The notes under the pieces were generated by a model. It did not search any database. It was not told the origin of the DNA and was given only the letters and a program-made list of their open reading frames with translations. 64,000 nucleotides of DNA, taken from Bradyrhizobium sp. CCBAU 53351 (GTDB lineage Bacteria; Pseudomonadota; Alphaproteobacteria; Rhizobiales; Xanthobacteraceae). This document shows positions 50,401 to 59,728 of this stretch, one piece after another. A program made the translations under genes and the position numbers. Each line of letters begins with the position of its first letter. Within the stretch, counting starts at the first letter, position 1. The stretch covers positions 2,445,501-2,509,500 of the forward strand of contig NZ_CP030059.1 of assembly GCF_015291745.1 (NCBI RefSeq). The letters are read 5' to 3'.

Positions 50401-52268
50401 GCCTGCTCCATCCGTCGATAGGCGTCTTGCAGCGTGGCAAGCGCATCGCCTCCCGCGAAGACAAAACCCGTGACGCCGGCGGTCCGCAGCGCCGCCTCGG
50501 CTTCCGTCGGGCGGCCCGCCAGATAGATATGTCGGCCGCCCGCGGTTTGCAGGGCCTTCGCGGCAGGTTCCGCCTGATCGGCGTAGACCTTGTCGCTGGA
50601 ACACAGACAGGCGAGCTCGGCGCCGGAAGCCTTGAAGGCCGCAGCCAGCTTCGCCGGATCGGCAAAACCTTCGCTGCCCGTGGCCTCGATGCCGCCGGCC
50701 TCGAAGAAGCTCTTGGCAAAGGTCGCGCGCGCCGTGAAATCGGCGGGCGTACCAAGATTGGCCAAGAACACTTTTGGCCGCACGCCACGCGCTTTCAGCG
50801 TCGCATCGGATTTGTCGCGGAGCGCCTCGAACGGTTCCGCCAGCCGGATCGGCGGCAGCGGATCGAATTTATATTTCTGCTCGCCATAGGGGGCGAGCGC
50901 GACCGGCGTCGCCTTCAGGACGGTAGCTTCGCTTTCATGCAGGTTCGGAAACTCGCTGGCGCCGGTCAGCACGTCGCGGCGTTTTGCGATGTTGGCGTCA
51001 CGCGCTTTTCGCGCGGCCGCGACCTTGCTCTGGAACAGGCCTCGCTGAAGCGCGGCAAAAGCGCCGCCGGCCTTCTCGCTCTCCTGGAACAGGGCCCAGG
51101 CGGCTTCGCAAAGCTGCGCGGTCAGCGTCTCGATGCCGCCGGCGCCCGCTGCGGGATCGCTGACCTTGGCGAGGTTGCTTTCTTCCAGCAGCAAAAGCTG
51201 CGTGTTGCGCGCCACGCGGCGCGCGAACGGATCGGGCAACCCGAGCGCCAGCGTATGCGGCAGCACGGTGATCGCGTTGGCGCCGGCGAGGCCGGCAGCA
51301 AACGTCGCGATGGTCGCGCGCAGCATGTTCACATAGGGATCGCGCTGCGTCAGCATGCGCCAGGCCGTATCGGCAGCGATGAACAGCGGCTTCGGCGTCA
51401 GCCCGCACGCTGTTTCGATACGCGCCCAGAGCAGCCGCAGCGCGCGGAATTTGGCCATCGTCAGGAACTGGTCCGCGTCGGCGGACAGCCGCGCGTAGAC
51501 CATGCCTTGCGCCTGCTCGAGCGGAATACCGGCGCCTTCGATCGCGCGCAGATAAGCGATGCCGCAAGCGAGCACGAAGGCGAGCTCCTGCACCTCGGAG
51601 CCGCCGGCATCGTGGATCACGCGTCCGTCGGCGGAGGCGAACGGTCCCTTGAAGCCGAGCCCGGCGAGGCCCTTGATGGCACCGGTGATCGCGGGAGCGA
51701 TCTCTTCCCACGTGTAAGGGCTGTGGCCCCACACCGCGCCGGCCGCGAGCGGGTCGAGCCCGAAGCGAATGTTGCAGGCCGCGGGATCGAGGCCCTGGAT
51801 CTTCACGTATTCCGCGACATGGATCGCCGCCATCCGTGACTGCGGACCGATCTGAAGCTCCAGGCCGATGCCGGCATCGAGATGAATGTCCTTCAGGACC
51901 TTTGCGACCGCGTCGGCCGAAGGTTCCAGCCCGAAACCGTAAGCGCCGTTGGCGCCGGCGAACACCAGCGCGAGCCCGGTCGCGCCGTTCTCCAGATCCT
52001 GCAAGGCCTGCGCATTGGCGAGCGCCGCATCGGGATGGTCGATCCGCTGGATGATTTGCCAGGGCGCGGCCGCAGCCCGTCCCGCCACGGGCGCGACACC
52101 CTTGGCGCGCGGATAGAGCGGATCGATCTTGAGTCCGTCATAGGTCTTGCCGACCAGTTTCTCGAACGGCGCGCCCTTCAGCACGCCATCGACCAGCTTG
52201 CGCCAGTCCTCGACGGTCGCCTTGGGAAAATCCGCCGCCAGCGGCAGGTCGTCAGTCACGGAGGTCAT
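50397..52268 (-). CDS. mutA: Methylmalonyl-CoA mutase, small (non-catalytic) subunit
   Basis: This 623-residue beta subunit is homologous to MutB but without the B12 DxHxxG motif. The equivalent region reads VFLANLGTPADFTARATFAKSFFEAGGIEA. The barrel part has RNTQLLLLEESNLAKVSDPAAGAGGIE and RDPYVNMLRATIATFAAGLAGANAI. It pairs with MutB as a heterodimer. ATG 52268 gives MTSVTDDLPLAADFPKAT; a frame to 52376 is upstream sequence. It overlaps the GFA start and lies 82 bp downstream of folK. Confidence 0.93.
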   Translation of the reverse strand: MTSVTDDLPLAADFPKATVEDWRKLVDGVLKGAPFEKLVGKTYDGLKIDPLYPRAKGVAPVAGRAAAAPWQIIQRIDHPDAALANAQALQDLENGATGLALVFAGANGAYGFGLEPSADAVAKVLKDIHLDAGIGLELQIGPQSRMAAIHVAEYVKIQGLDPAACNIRFGLDPLAAGAVWGHSPYTWEEIAPAITGAIKGLAGLGFKGPFASADGRVIHDAGGSEVQELAFVLACGIAYLRAIEGAGIPLEQAQGMVYARLSADADQFLTMAKFRALRLLWARIETACGLTPKPLFIAADTAWRMLTQRDPYVNMLRATIATFAAGLAGANAITVLPHTLALGLPDPFARRVARNTQLLLLEESNLAKVSDPAAGAGGIETLTAQLCEAAWALFQESEKAGGAFAALQRGLFQSKVAAARKARDANIAKRRDVLTGASEFPNLHESEATVLKATPVALAPYGEQKYKFDPLPPIRLAEPFEALRDKSDATLKARGVRPKVFLANLGTPADFTARATFAKSFFEAGGIEATGSEGFADPAKLAAAFKASGAELACLCSSDKVYADQAEPAAKALQTAGGRHIYLAGRPTEAEAALRTAGVTGFVFAGGDALATLQDAYRRMEQA

Positions 52269-52350
52269 GCGGCGAGGGGCTCCCAAACGTCTTGTTATTC
52301 GCGGGGCGAATTTGCCACGGCGGACCGTCCCTGCAAACGGTCGTTTTTGG

Positions 52351-52842
52351 TTAACCGGTATCCGGAAGCCGCTCAATGCCTTGCGTCGAGACGCTGGCGA
52401 GCCCGTCGCGCAGACGAATGCCCGAGATCACGCGGTCCGGCGCGATCTCGGCCAGCGGCACCAGCACGAAGGCGCGCTCGAACAGGCGCGGATGCGGCAA
52501 GGTCAGGTCGGGCTTCTGCAAGGACACATCGTCATAGGCGATCATGTCGAGATCGAGCGTGCGCGGGCCCCAGCGCCGATCCTTGTCGCGCGTGCGGCCG
52601 AACTTCTGCTCGACCTTCTGCAGCACGAACAGCAGCGCGTGCGGATCGAGGCCGGTCTCGATCTCGACGCAGGCATTGATGAAGGGGGCCTGATCCTCGT
52701 CGCCCCAGGGCGGCGTCGCGTAGTCCGAGGACCGCGCGATCAGCGCACCCTGCGCCATGCCGCAGATATGGGCGATCGCCTTGGTGAATGTCCCGCGGAC
52801 ATCGCCGACATTGCCGCCGAGCGCGATCAGCACGCTTGCCAT
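52351..52842 (-). CDS. folK: FolK, 6-hydroxymethyl-7,8-dihydropterin pyrophosphokinase
   Basis: This 163-residue HPPK adds pyrophosphate to 6-hydroxymethyl-dihydropterin in folate synthesis. VLIALGGNVGDVRGTF is the N-terminal loop, PFINACVEIETGLDP precedes it in the second strand, and DKDRRWGPRTLDLDMIAYDD holds the Mg-ATP ligands. It starts one base after the folB stop, as third gene of folP-folB-folK. Confidence 0.95.
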   Translation of the reverse strand: MASVLIALGGNVGDVRGTFTKAIAHICGMAQGALIARSSDYATPPWGDEDQAPFINACVEIETGLDPHALLFVLQKVEQKFGRTRDKDRRWGPRTLDLDMIAYDDVSLQKPDLTLPHPRLFERAFVLVPLAEIAPDRVISGIRLRDGLASVSTQGIERLPDTG

Positions 52843-52843
52843 C

Positions 52844-53211
52844 TTATGGATGCCGCGAGCGCGTCAGCATGATGCCGACATCGTTGAAGATCGCGGCGAT
52901 CGGCGCATGCGGCTTGTGCACTGTGATCTTCACGGCGCGGATCCGCGGGAAATGCGACAGGATGGCATCGGCCACCGCGCCGGCGGCGCGCTCCAGAAGC
53001 TTGTAATTGGTGTTCTTGAACGCCGCCGTCGTCGTCGCCACCACGTCGGCATAGGACACGGTGTCGGCGAGCCGGTCGCTGCGCGAGGGCTCCGAGAGAT
53101 CGGTATAGAGTTCGAGGTCGATGACGAAGCGCTGGCCGACTTCGGTCTCGTGATCCATCACGCCGTGGCGGGCATGGATCGACAGGCCAGTGACGAAGAT
53201 CGTGTCGGTCA

Positions 53212-53212
<1 letters not shown>
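52844..53212 (-). CDS. folB: FolB, dihydroneopterin aldolase
   Basis: This 122-residue dihydroneopterin aldolase releases glycolaldehyde from dihydroneopterin, feeding FolK. IFVTGLSIHARHGVMDHETEVGQRFVIDLE includes the substrate-binding Glu, and YADVVATTTAAFKNTNYKLLERAAGAVAD matches the central helix. The ATG overlaps the folP stop as TAATG, so translation is coupled. Confidence 0.95.
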
Positions 53213-54081
<869 letters not shown>

Positions 54082-54155
54082 GCGGGTGGCTTTAGCGGTC
54101 GGGGAGGGGGAGTCAAGCGGGGTCGGGATGCCGAGGGCTACGAGCCTCGCTTTCC

Positions 54156-54288
54156 CGTCACCCTGAGGTGGCCGCTCCTTCAGCGGCCCTCGAAGGGCGA
54201 CGGCCCGGCTGTCGAGGTGTGGCGGCTCATCCTTCGAGGCGCTCCACGGGACGCGCTGCGTCCCGTGCTTCGCACCTCAGCATGACGG
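54156..54288. repeat. Palindromic repeat (CGTCACCCTGAGGTG family)
   Basis: The outer arms CCGTCACCCTGAGGTG and CACCTCAGCATGACGG pair. Inner hairpins include GGCCGCTCCTTCAGCGGCC and GGGACGCGCTGCGTCCC. The right half is the same family as 39795-39881. It lies upstream of folP and next to the 3' end of the DUF4332 gene. Confidence 0.7.
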
Positions 54289-54314
54289 GGAGAGGGCGGA
54301 CCGATACGCCACAG

Positions 54315-54722
54315 CTAATACGTGATCTTCGGCTGCAGCTTCTTCGCCTTGGCGATGATGTCGCCGACCGACTTCTCGGAGGGCAGGATACGGAGCAGCT
54401 TCTTCTTCTCGTTGGCGTCGCGCATGCTCTGGGCCAGCCTTGCCGGATTCCGATAGGCGAGCTCGCGCACGGTGGTGACGCCGGCGGCGCGGACGAGGCC
54501 GACCTTGGCCCGGCCCATGCCGGGGATACGCATGTAGTCGGAGACGTTGGCCCATTCCAGCAGCAATTGCTCGCTGATGCCGGTCTTGGCGGACAGCGCC
54601 TTGCGGCCCTTCACCGTGCCGGCCGCCTCGAGCAGCGCGTCGGTGGTGCGGATACCTTCCGCCTTCAACTTGTTGGCGGCAAAGACCGACAGGCCCTCAA
54701 TCTCGGAGATCGGATATGTCAT
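54315..54722 (-). CDS. DUF4332 domain-containing protein (HhH-like)
   Basis: This 135-residue protein contains two helix-hairpin-helix-like repeats: ISEIEGLSVFAANKLKAEGIRTTDALLEAA and MRIPGMGRAKVGLVRAAGVTTVRELA. This is the DUF4332 architecture, expected to bind nucleic acid or mediate protein contacts. The C-terminus is Lys-rich (ANEKKKLLRILPSEKSVGDIIAKAKKL). Function unknown; transcribed alone or with the DUF2267-like gene upstream. Confidence 0.8.
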   Translation of the reverse strand: MTYPISEIEGLSVFAANKLKAEGIRTTDALLEAAGTVKGRKALSAKTGISEQLLLEWANVSDYMRIPGMGRAKVGLVRAAGVTTVRELAYRNPARLAQSMRDANEKKKLLRILPSEKSVGDIIAKAKKLQPKITY

Positions 54723-54763
54723 GATACTCGATATGAAATGCCAAGGCTCAGGCGAAATAAGGC

Positions 54764-55129
54764 TCAGGCGAATTGGCTGAGGCCCGGCGTCCCCGCAACG
54801 ATCTTGCCCATCTGATCCGCTCCGATTTTGTCTCGGCCGAAGCGGAAAAGTTCACGGGCGACGTTTTGAATCTCCGACATGCCGAGCCCCAGGCCCATCA
54901 GGCGCGTGCCGACCGCCATCAGGCCGCCGCCCATCAGCCGCGACAGTCCGCCGCCGCTCCTGGATGCCTCGATCGCGGCTTCCGCTCCGGGGATATGATC
55001 GATCAGGGCCTGCACGCTATCGGGAGGACCCTCGCTGCGGAGGAAGCCCAGGATGATGCCGACGGTCTTTTCAGCGACAGCACCATCTATGCTGGCGCTT
55101 GTCGCCAGCCGCCCGATCAGCTCGTCCAT
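54764..55129 (-). CDS. Conserved hypothetical protein, DUF2267/DUF2780-like
   Basis: This 121-residue protein has an N-terminal helix-rich half (DELIGRLATSASIDGAVAEKTVGIILGFL) and a Gly/Met-rich central segment (GGGLSRLMGGGLMAVGTRLMGLGLGM). It closes with MGKIVAGTPGLSQFA, reminiscent of DUF2780/DUF2267 proteins. No function is known. Confidence 0.65.
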   Translation of the reverse strand: MDELIGRLATSASIDGAVAEKTVGIILGFLRSEGPPDSVQALIDHIPGAEAAIEASRSGGGLSRLMGGGLMAVGTRLMGLGLGMSEIQNVARELFRFGRDKIGADQMGKIVAGTPGLSQFA

Positions 55130-55478
55130 AAGGCCCGCCCCTCAGCCGGTTGTATGCCGGAGTATTGCTTTCGAAAATGATCTTGAGCCGGTGTGATGCG
55201 AAATACAAGCGATGAACGCGGGCCTCGCCGCGATTCACCTTCGAACGCGCAAAAGGTGTTGCAGCGTTGCAAGAGCGGAGATGGAATCGGCGAAAAATTG
55301 CCGCGTTGCGAACGGCTCGTTCCTACTTTTGGCTGATAGCATTCGTCGGTTTCCGACAATGTCGCATGCGCGGAGCGCGTTGAATGGTTTTAATCGGCGC
55401 GCGACATGCGTTAAACTACGGAACTGGTGCATTCGAGTTTCAATACGCGAAACCCGGCAGAAGAGATCAGAGAGAAGT
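55130..55478. other. 349-bp intergenic region
   Basis: The gap separates divergent genes and so holds the promoters of the hypothetical protein (leftward) and the HerA-like ATPase (rightward). The frame of the ATPase stays open here from 55212, but its family-like start is at 55479. No repeat, terminator or RNA gene was recognised. Confidence 0.4.
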
Positions 55479-57101
55479 ATGACCGCACAGGACAGCAAGC
55501 TCGGCGATACCGACGACAAGATCTTCGTCGGCAAGGGAGACGAGCAGGCATGGCTGACGCTGGCGCTCGCCAATCGCCACGGCCTCGTCACCGGTGCAAC
55601 CGGAACCGGCAAGACCGTGACGCTGCAGGTCATGGCCGAAGGATTTGCGCGCGCCGGCGTTCCGGTCTTCGCCGCCGACATCAAGGGCGACCTCTCCGGC
55701 ATCTCCGAGGTCGGCGAAGCCAAGGACTTCATCCTCAAGCGCGCCTCCGAGATGGGGCTGACATTCCAGCCCGACCAGTTCTCGACGGTGTTCTGGGATG
55801 TGTTCGGCGAGCAGGGCCACCCGGTGCGCGCGACCGTCACGGAAATGGGGCCGCTTCTGCTCGCGCGCATGCTCGATCTGAACGACGTGCAGGAAGGCGT
55901 GCTCAACGTCGCCTTCCGCGTCGCCGACGACGCCGGGCTGACCCTGATCGACATGAAGGATCTCCGCGCGCTGCTCGACGCAATCGTGCCCGATAGCGGG
56001 AAGAAGGGGGCGGACGCCGAAGAGAGCCCGCTGGCCGACGTCAAAAAGGCGGCGCAGGGGTTCGGCAACGTCACCAAGGCCACCGTCGGCACCATCCAGC
56101 GCCAGCTGCTGGTGCTGGAGAACCAGGGCGGCACCAAATTTTTCGGCGAGCCGGCGCTGACGCTGAAGGACTTCATGAAGACCGACCGCGACGGCCGAGG
56201 CATGGTCAACATCCTGGTCGCCGACAAGCTGCTGCAGAACCCCAGGCTTTACGCAACATTTTTGCTCTGGATGCTGTCGGAGCTGTTCGAGGAGTTGCCC
56301 GAGGCAGGCGATCTGCCCAAGCCGAAGCTGGTGTTCTTCTTCGACGAGGCGCATCTGCTGTTCAACGACGCGCCCAAGGCGCTGATGGACAAGATCGAGC
56401 AGGTGGTCCGCCTGATCCGCTCCAAGGGTGTCGGCATCTACTTCGTGACGCAGAACCCGATCGACGTGCCCGACCGTGTGCTCGGACAGTTGGGTAACCG
56501 GGTGCAGCACGCGCTGCGCGCCTTCACCCCGCGCGACCAGAAGGCGGTCGCGGCCGCGGCCCAGACCTTCCGGCCCAACCCCAAGCTCGATACCGCCAAG
56601 GTGATCATGGAGCTCGGCAAGGGCGAGGCGCTGGTGTCCTTCCTCGAAGGTAACGGCACGCCGACCATGGTCGAGCGGGTGATGATCCGTCCGCCGTCGG
56701 CCCGCATCGGACCGATCACGCCGGACGAGCGCAAGGCGATCATGGCTGCAAGCCCGGTGAAGGGTAAATACGACACCGCGGTCGATGAGGAGTCCGCCTA
56801 CGAGATGATCCAGAAGCGCATCGCCGGCACGGCGGCGACGACCGACGGATCGGCTGGCGGAAGCGGCGGCGGGATTCTTGGCCAGATCGGCTCGATCGTC
56901 GGCACGGTGTTCGGCACCAACGTCAAGCGTGGCCGCATGTCGACCGGCCAGGTCATCGCGCGGGATGTGACGCGATCGGTCACCAACCGGGTGATCGGCG
57001 GGATGGCGGCCAATATCGGCAAATCGCTTGGCGGCCAGCTCGGCGGCTCGATCGGCCGCACGCTGGTTCGCGGCGCGCTCGGCGGATTGCTGCGAAGGTA
57101 G
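55479..57101 (+). CDS. HerA-like/DUF853 ATP-binding helicase-type protein
   Basis: This 540-residue P-loop ATPase of the HerA/FtsK superfamily belongs to the DUF853 group. Walker A is [15 protein letters not shown], Walker B is [16 protein letters not shown], and an arginine/sensor region follows near [29 protein letters not shown]. The C-terminal ~100 residues are Gly-rich ([16 protein letters not shown] ... [15 protein letters not shown]) and may contact membranes. The ATG at 55479 is preceded by AGAGAGAAGT. The DNA or protein substrate is not known. Confidence 0.9.
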   Translation: MTAQDSKLGDTDDKIFVGKGDEQAWLTLALANRHGLVTGATGTGKTVTLQVMAEGFARAGVPVFAADIKGDLSGISEVGEAKDFILKRASEMGLTFQPDQFSTVFWDVFGEQGHPVRATVTEMGPLLLARMLDLNDVQEGVLNVAFRVADDAGLTLIDMKDLRALLDAIVPDSGKKGADAEESPLADVKKAAQGFGNVTKATVGTIQRQLLVLENQGGTKFFGEPALTLKDFMKTDRDGRGMVNILVADKLLQNPRLYATFLLWMLSELFEELPEAGDLPKPKLVFFFDEAHLLFNDAPKALMDKIEQVVRLIRSKGVGIYFVTQNPIDVPDRVLGQLGNRVQHALRAFTPRDQKAVAAAAQTFRPNPKLDTAKVIMELGKGEALVSFLEGNGTPTMVERVMIRPPSARIGPITPDERKAIMAASPVKGKYDTAVDEESAYEMIQKRIAGTAATTDGSAGGSGGGILGQIGSIVGTVFGTNVKRGRMSTGQVIARDVTRSVTNRVIGGMAANIGKSLGGQLGGSIGRTLVRGALGGLLRR

Positions 57102-57232
57102 GCAGCTCTCGCGTCGCCACCTTCGAGACGCCCGCCGTGCGCAGGCTTGCTACGTCGTGTCGTGGCTGGCACCGGCGCGGCGGCGGCGCTAAAAGCGCAG
57201 ATATCTCGACACCGGAAATCAGGAACATGACC

Positions 57233-58639
57233 ATGGCCCATGCGCAGCTTCAATCCGTGCTCGATCACATCGACAAGGACTTCGACAACAGCCTGGAGCG
57301 TCTGTTCGCACTGCTCCGGATCAAGTCGATTTCCGCGGATCCGGCCTTTGCCGGGGATTGCAAGGCGGCGGCGGACCACCTCGCCAAGGACATCGCGAGC
57401 CTCGGCGTCGCCACCGAGGTGAGGTCGACCGCGGGCCATCCCGCCATCGTCGGCAAGACCCAGGGAGACGGCAAGTCCGGCGGGCGGCCGCATGTGATCT
57501 TCTACGGCCATTACGATGTGCAGCCGGTCGATCCGCTCGATCTCTGGCACCGTCCGCCGTTCGAGCCCGTCGTGACCGACCACGCCGACGGCCGCAAGAT
57601 CATCGTCGCGCGCGGCGCCGAGGACGACAAGGGCCAGGTGATGACCTTCGTCGAAGCCTGCCGTGCCTGGAAGAAAGTGACCGGCTCGCTGCCGATCGAC
57701 GTCACCTTCCTGATCGAAGGCGAGGAGGAGGTCGGCTCGAAGAATTTCGTGCCCTTCATCGAGGCCAACAAGGACGAGTTCAAGGCCGACTACGTGCTGG
57801 TCTGCGACACCGGCATGTGGGATCGCAACACGCCGGCGATCACGACCTCGCTGCGCGGCCTGCTCTATGAAGAGCTGAAGATCACCGCCGCCAATCGCGA
57901 CCTGCATTCCGGCGTGTTCGGCGGCAGCGCGATGAACCCGATCCGGGTGCTCACGAAAATTCTCGGCGGCCTGTTCGACGATGACAACCGCATCACCATT
58001 CCCGGCTTCTATGACGGGGTGAAGGATCTGCCGCCGGACATCCTCGCGCAATGGAAGAAGCTCAACCTGACGCCGGAGATGTTCCTCAAGCCGATCGGCC
58101 TGTCGATCCCGGCGGGCGAAAAGGGCCGCCTGCTGATCGAGCAGGCATCGTCGCGCCCGACCTGCGACGTCAACGGCATCTGGGGCGGCTATATCGGCGA
58201 GGGCTCCAAGACGGTGATCCCCTCGCATGCCTCGGCCAAGGTCTCGTTCCGCCTGGTCGAAGGGCAGGACCCGCAAAAGATCCGCAAAGCCTTCCGCGAC
58301 TACGTCACGGCGCGGCTGCCGGGCGACTGCAAGGTCGAGTTCGGCGACCATTCCGCCGCGCCCGCCGTCGCGCTCGACTGGAACATGAAGCCGCTTGCGG
58401 CGGCCAGCAAGGCGCTCACGGAGGAATGGGGCAAGGAGACCGTGCTGATGGGCTCGGGCGCCTCGATCCCGATCGTCGCCGACTTCAAACGCACGCTCGG
58501 CCTCGACTCGCTGCTGGTCGGCTTCGGCCTCGATGACGACAACATCCACTCGCCGAACGAGAAATACGACCTGCGCAGCTTCCAGAAGGGCATCCGGTCG
58601 TGGGCAAGGATCCTCGCCGCGCTGGCGGAGGTGAAATAA
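57233..58639 (+). CDS. M20-family dipeptidase
   Basis: This 468-residue metallopeptidase of the M20/ArgE/dipeptidase group has YGHYDVQPVDP (first metal His and catalytic Asp), GAEDDKGQV (bridging Asp), IEGEEEVGS (catalytic and metal Glu), a lid domain with RDLHSGVFGG, and GLDDDNIHSPNEKYDL with the last His. It probably cleaves dipeptides in the cytoplasm. The ATG at 57233 has AGGA at proper spacing; an ATG two codons earlier does not. The gene is convergent with the class II aldolase gene across a repeat and terminator. Confidence 0.93.
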   Translation: MAHAQLQSVLDHIDKDFDNSLERLFALLRIKSISADPAFAGDCKAAADHLAKDIASLGVATEVRSTAGHPAIVGKTQGDGKSGGRPHVIFYGHYDVQPVDPLDLWHRPPFEPVVTDHADGRKIIVARGAEDDKGQVMTFVEACRAWKKVTGSLPIDVTFLIEGEEEVGSKNFVPFIEANKDEFKADYVLVCDTGMWDRNTPAITTSLRGLLYEELKITAANRDLHSGVFGGSAMNPIRVLTKILGGLFDDDNRITIPGFYDGVKDLPPDILAQWKKLNLTPEMFLKPIGLSIPAGEKGRLLIEQASSRPTCDVNGIWGGYIGEGSKTVIPSHASAKVSFRLVEGQDPQKIRKAFRDYVTARLPGDCKVEFGDHSAAPAVALDWNMKPLAAASKALTEEWGKETVLMGSGASIPIVADFKRTLGLDSLLVGFGLDDDNIHSPNEKYDLRSFQKGIRSWARILAALAEVK

Positions 58640-58653
58640 GGGCACTCTGTCCG

Positions 58654-58729
58654 CGTCATCGCGAGCGCAGCGAAGCAATCCAGAAATCCCGCCGCGGATT
58701 GCTTCGTCGCTTCGCTTCTCGCAATGACG
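58654..58729. repeat. Palindromic repeat (CGTCATTGCGAG/GAAGCAATCC family)
   Basis: CGTCATCGCGAGCGCAGCGAAGCAATCC and the reverse complement of GGATTGCTTCGTCGCTTCGCTTCTCGCAATGACG pair almost fully, giving a 76-nt hairpin. It is a minimal relative of the element at 19222-19344 and sits at the end of the dipeptidase gene. Confidence 0.75.
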
Positions 58730-58735
58730 AGTGGG

Positions 58736-58771
58736 CCAAATAAAAACGCCGCCCGGAATTGGGCGGCGTTT
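58736..58771 (-). terminator. Intrinsic terminator of the class II aldolase gene
   Basis: AACGCCGCCC-GGAATT-GGGCGGCGTT forms a perfect 10-bp stem. Read on the minus strand, it is followed by TTTTTATTT, so it ends leftward transcription from the aldolase gene 58 bp away. The plus-strand tail (TCATTCC) is poor. Confidence 0.85.
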
Positions 58772-58828
58772 CATTCCAAAAGGCGTAGAGGTTCGTTGAG
58801 AGCTACTCTACACCAAATCCCGAAAATC

Positions 58829-59608
58829 TCAAGACCGGTAGCCCGGCAGTTCGCGATCGAGCTTGCGCAGCAAGGGCGGCCAGACGAGGTTCGTCGCGCG
58901 CAGCTCGGCGCGATCGCGGTTGGCGAGCAGCTCGGTGTTCTTCTCGATCGCGATCTCCTCGACCGGATAGACCGGCGTGCCGAGCGCGCGCGTGCGCACC
59001 TGCATCGAGCAGGCGCGCTCGAGGTGGTACATGCGCTCGAAGGCGGAGGCGACCGAGCGGCCGACCGTCAGCGTGCCGTGATTGCGCAGCAGCATGTGAT
59101 TGTGGTCGCCGAGATCCTTCTGCAGCCGCGGCCGCTCGTCGTGGTCGAGCGCGATGCCCTCGTAGTCGTGATAGGCGAGGTCGTGGGTGACGAGCTGGGC
59201 GGTCTGGTTCAGGGGCAGCAGACCTTCCGCGCTGCTCGACACCGCGGTGCCGTCGAGGGTGTGGAGATGCAGCACGCAGATCGCGTCCTCGCGCACCTCG
59301 TGGATCGCAGAATGAATGGTGAAGCCGGCCGGGTTGATGCTGTATTCGCTCTCGGAGAGCTGGTTGCCGTGCAGGTCGACCTTGACGAGGCTCGATGCCG
59401 TGATCTCGTCGAACATCAGCCCATAGGGGTTGATGAGGAAGTGATGGTCGGGACCGGGCACGCGGGCGGAGATGTGGGTGTCGACCAGATCGTCCCAGCC
59501 GTACAGCGCGACCAAGCGATAGCAGGCGGCGAGATTGACCCGTTGCTGCCACTCGGCCTCCGTCATGTTGGACGGCACTTCCTTCAGGCGCGCTTCCGCT
59601 GGCGACAT
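58829..59608 (-). CDS. Class II aldolase/adducin family protein
   Basis: This 259-residue zinc aldolase-fold protein has the metal-binding HLHTLDG (HxH) and LRNHGTLTVG motifs, plus THISARVPGPDHHFLINPYGLMFDEITASSLV. These features match the class II aldolase/adducin superfamily (fuculose-phosphate aldolase relatives). The substrate is unknown. The ATG at 59608 is chosen because GGAGAGACC precedes it; the frame runs up to 59677. It is transcribed alone, with its own intrinsic terminator. Confidence 0.9.
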   Translation of the reverse strand: MSPAEARLKEVPSNMTEAEWQQRVNLAACYRLVALYGWDDLVDTHISARVPGPDHHFLINPYGLMFDEITASSLVKVDLHGNQLSESEYSINPAGFTIHSAIHEVREDAICVLHLHTLDGTAVSSSAEGLLPLNQTAQLVTHDLAYHDYEGIALDHDERPRLQKDLGDHNHMLLRNHGTLTVGRSVASAFERMYHLERACSMQVRTRALGTPVYPVEEIAIEKNTELLANRDRAELRATNLVWPPLLRKLDRELPGYRS

Positions 59609-59728
59609 GGCTGGTCTCTCCGAACATCGTTGTTGCGGGGAGGAGCGTAGTACCGCTCCAGGTTGGCAGCAAGGCACACAGAGCGCGGCAGTCCAGCGTA
59701 GCCCGCATGGAGCGGGCCACGAAGATCA

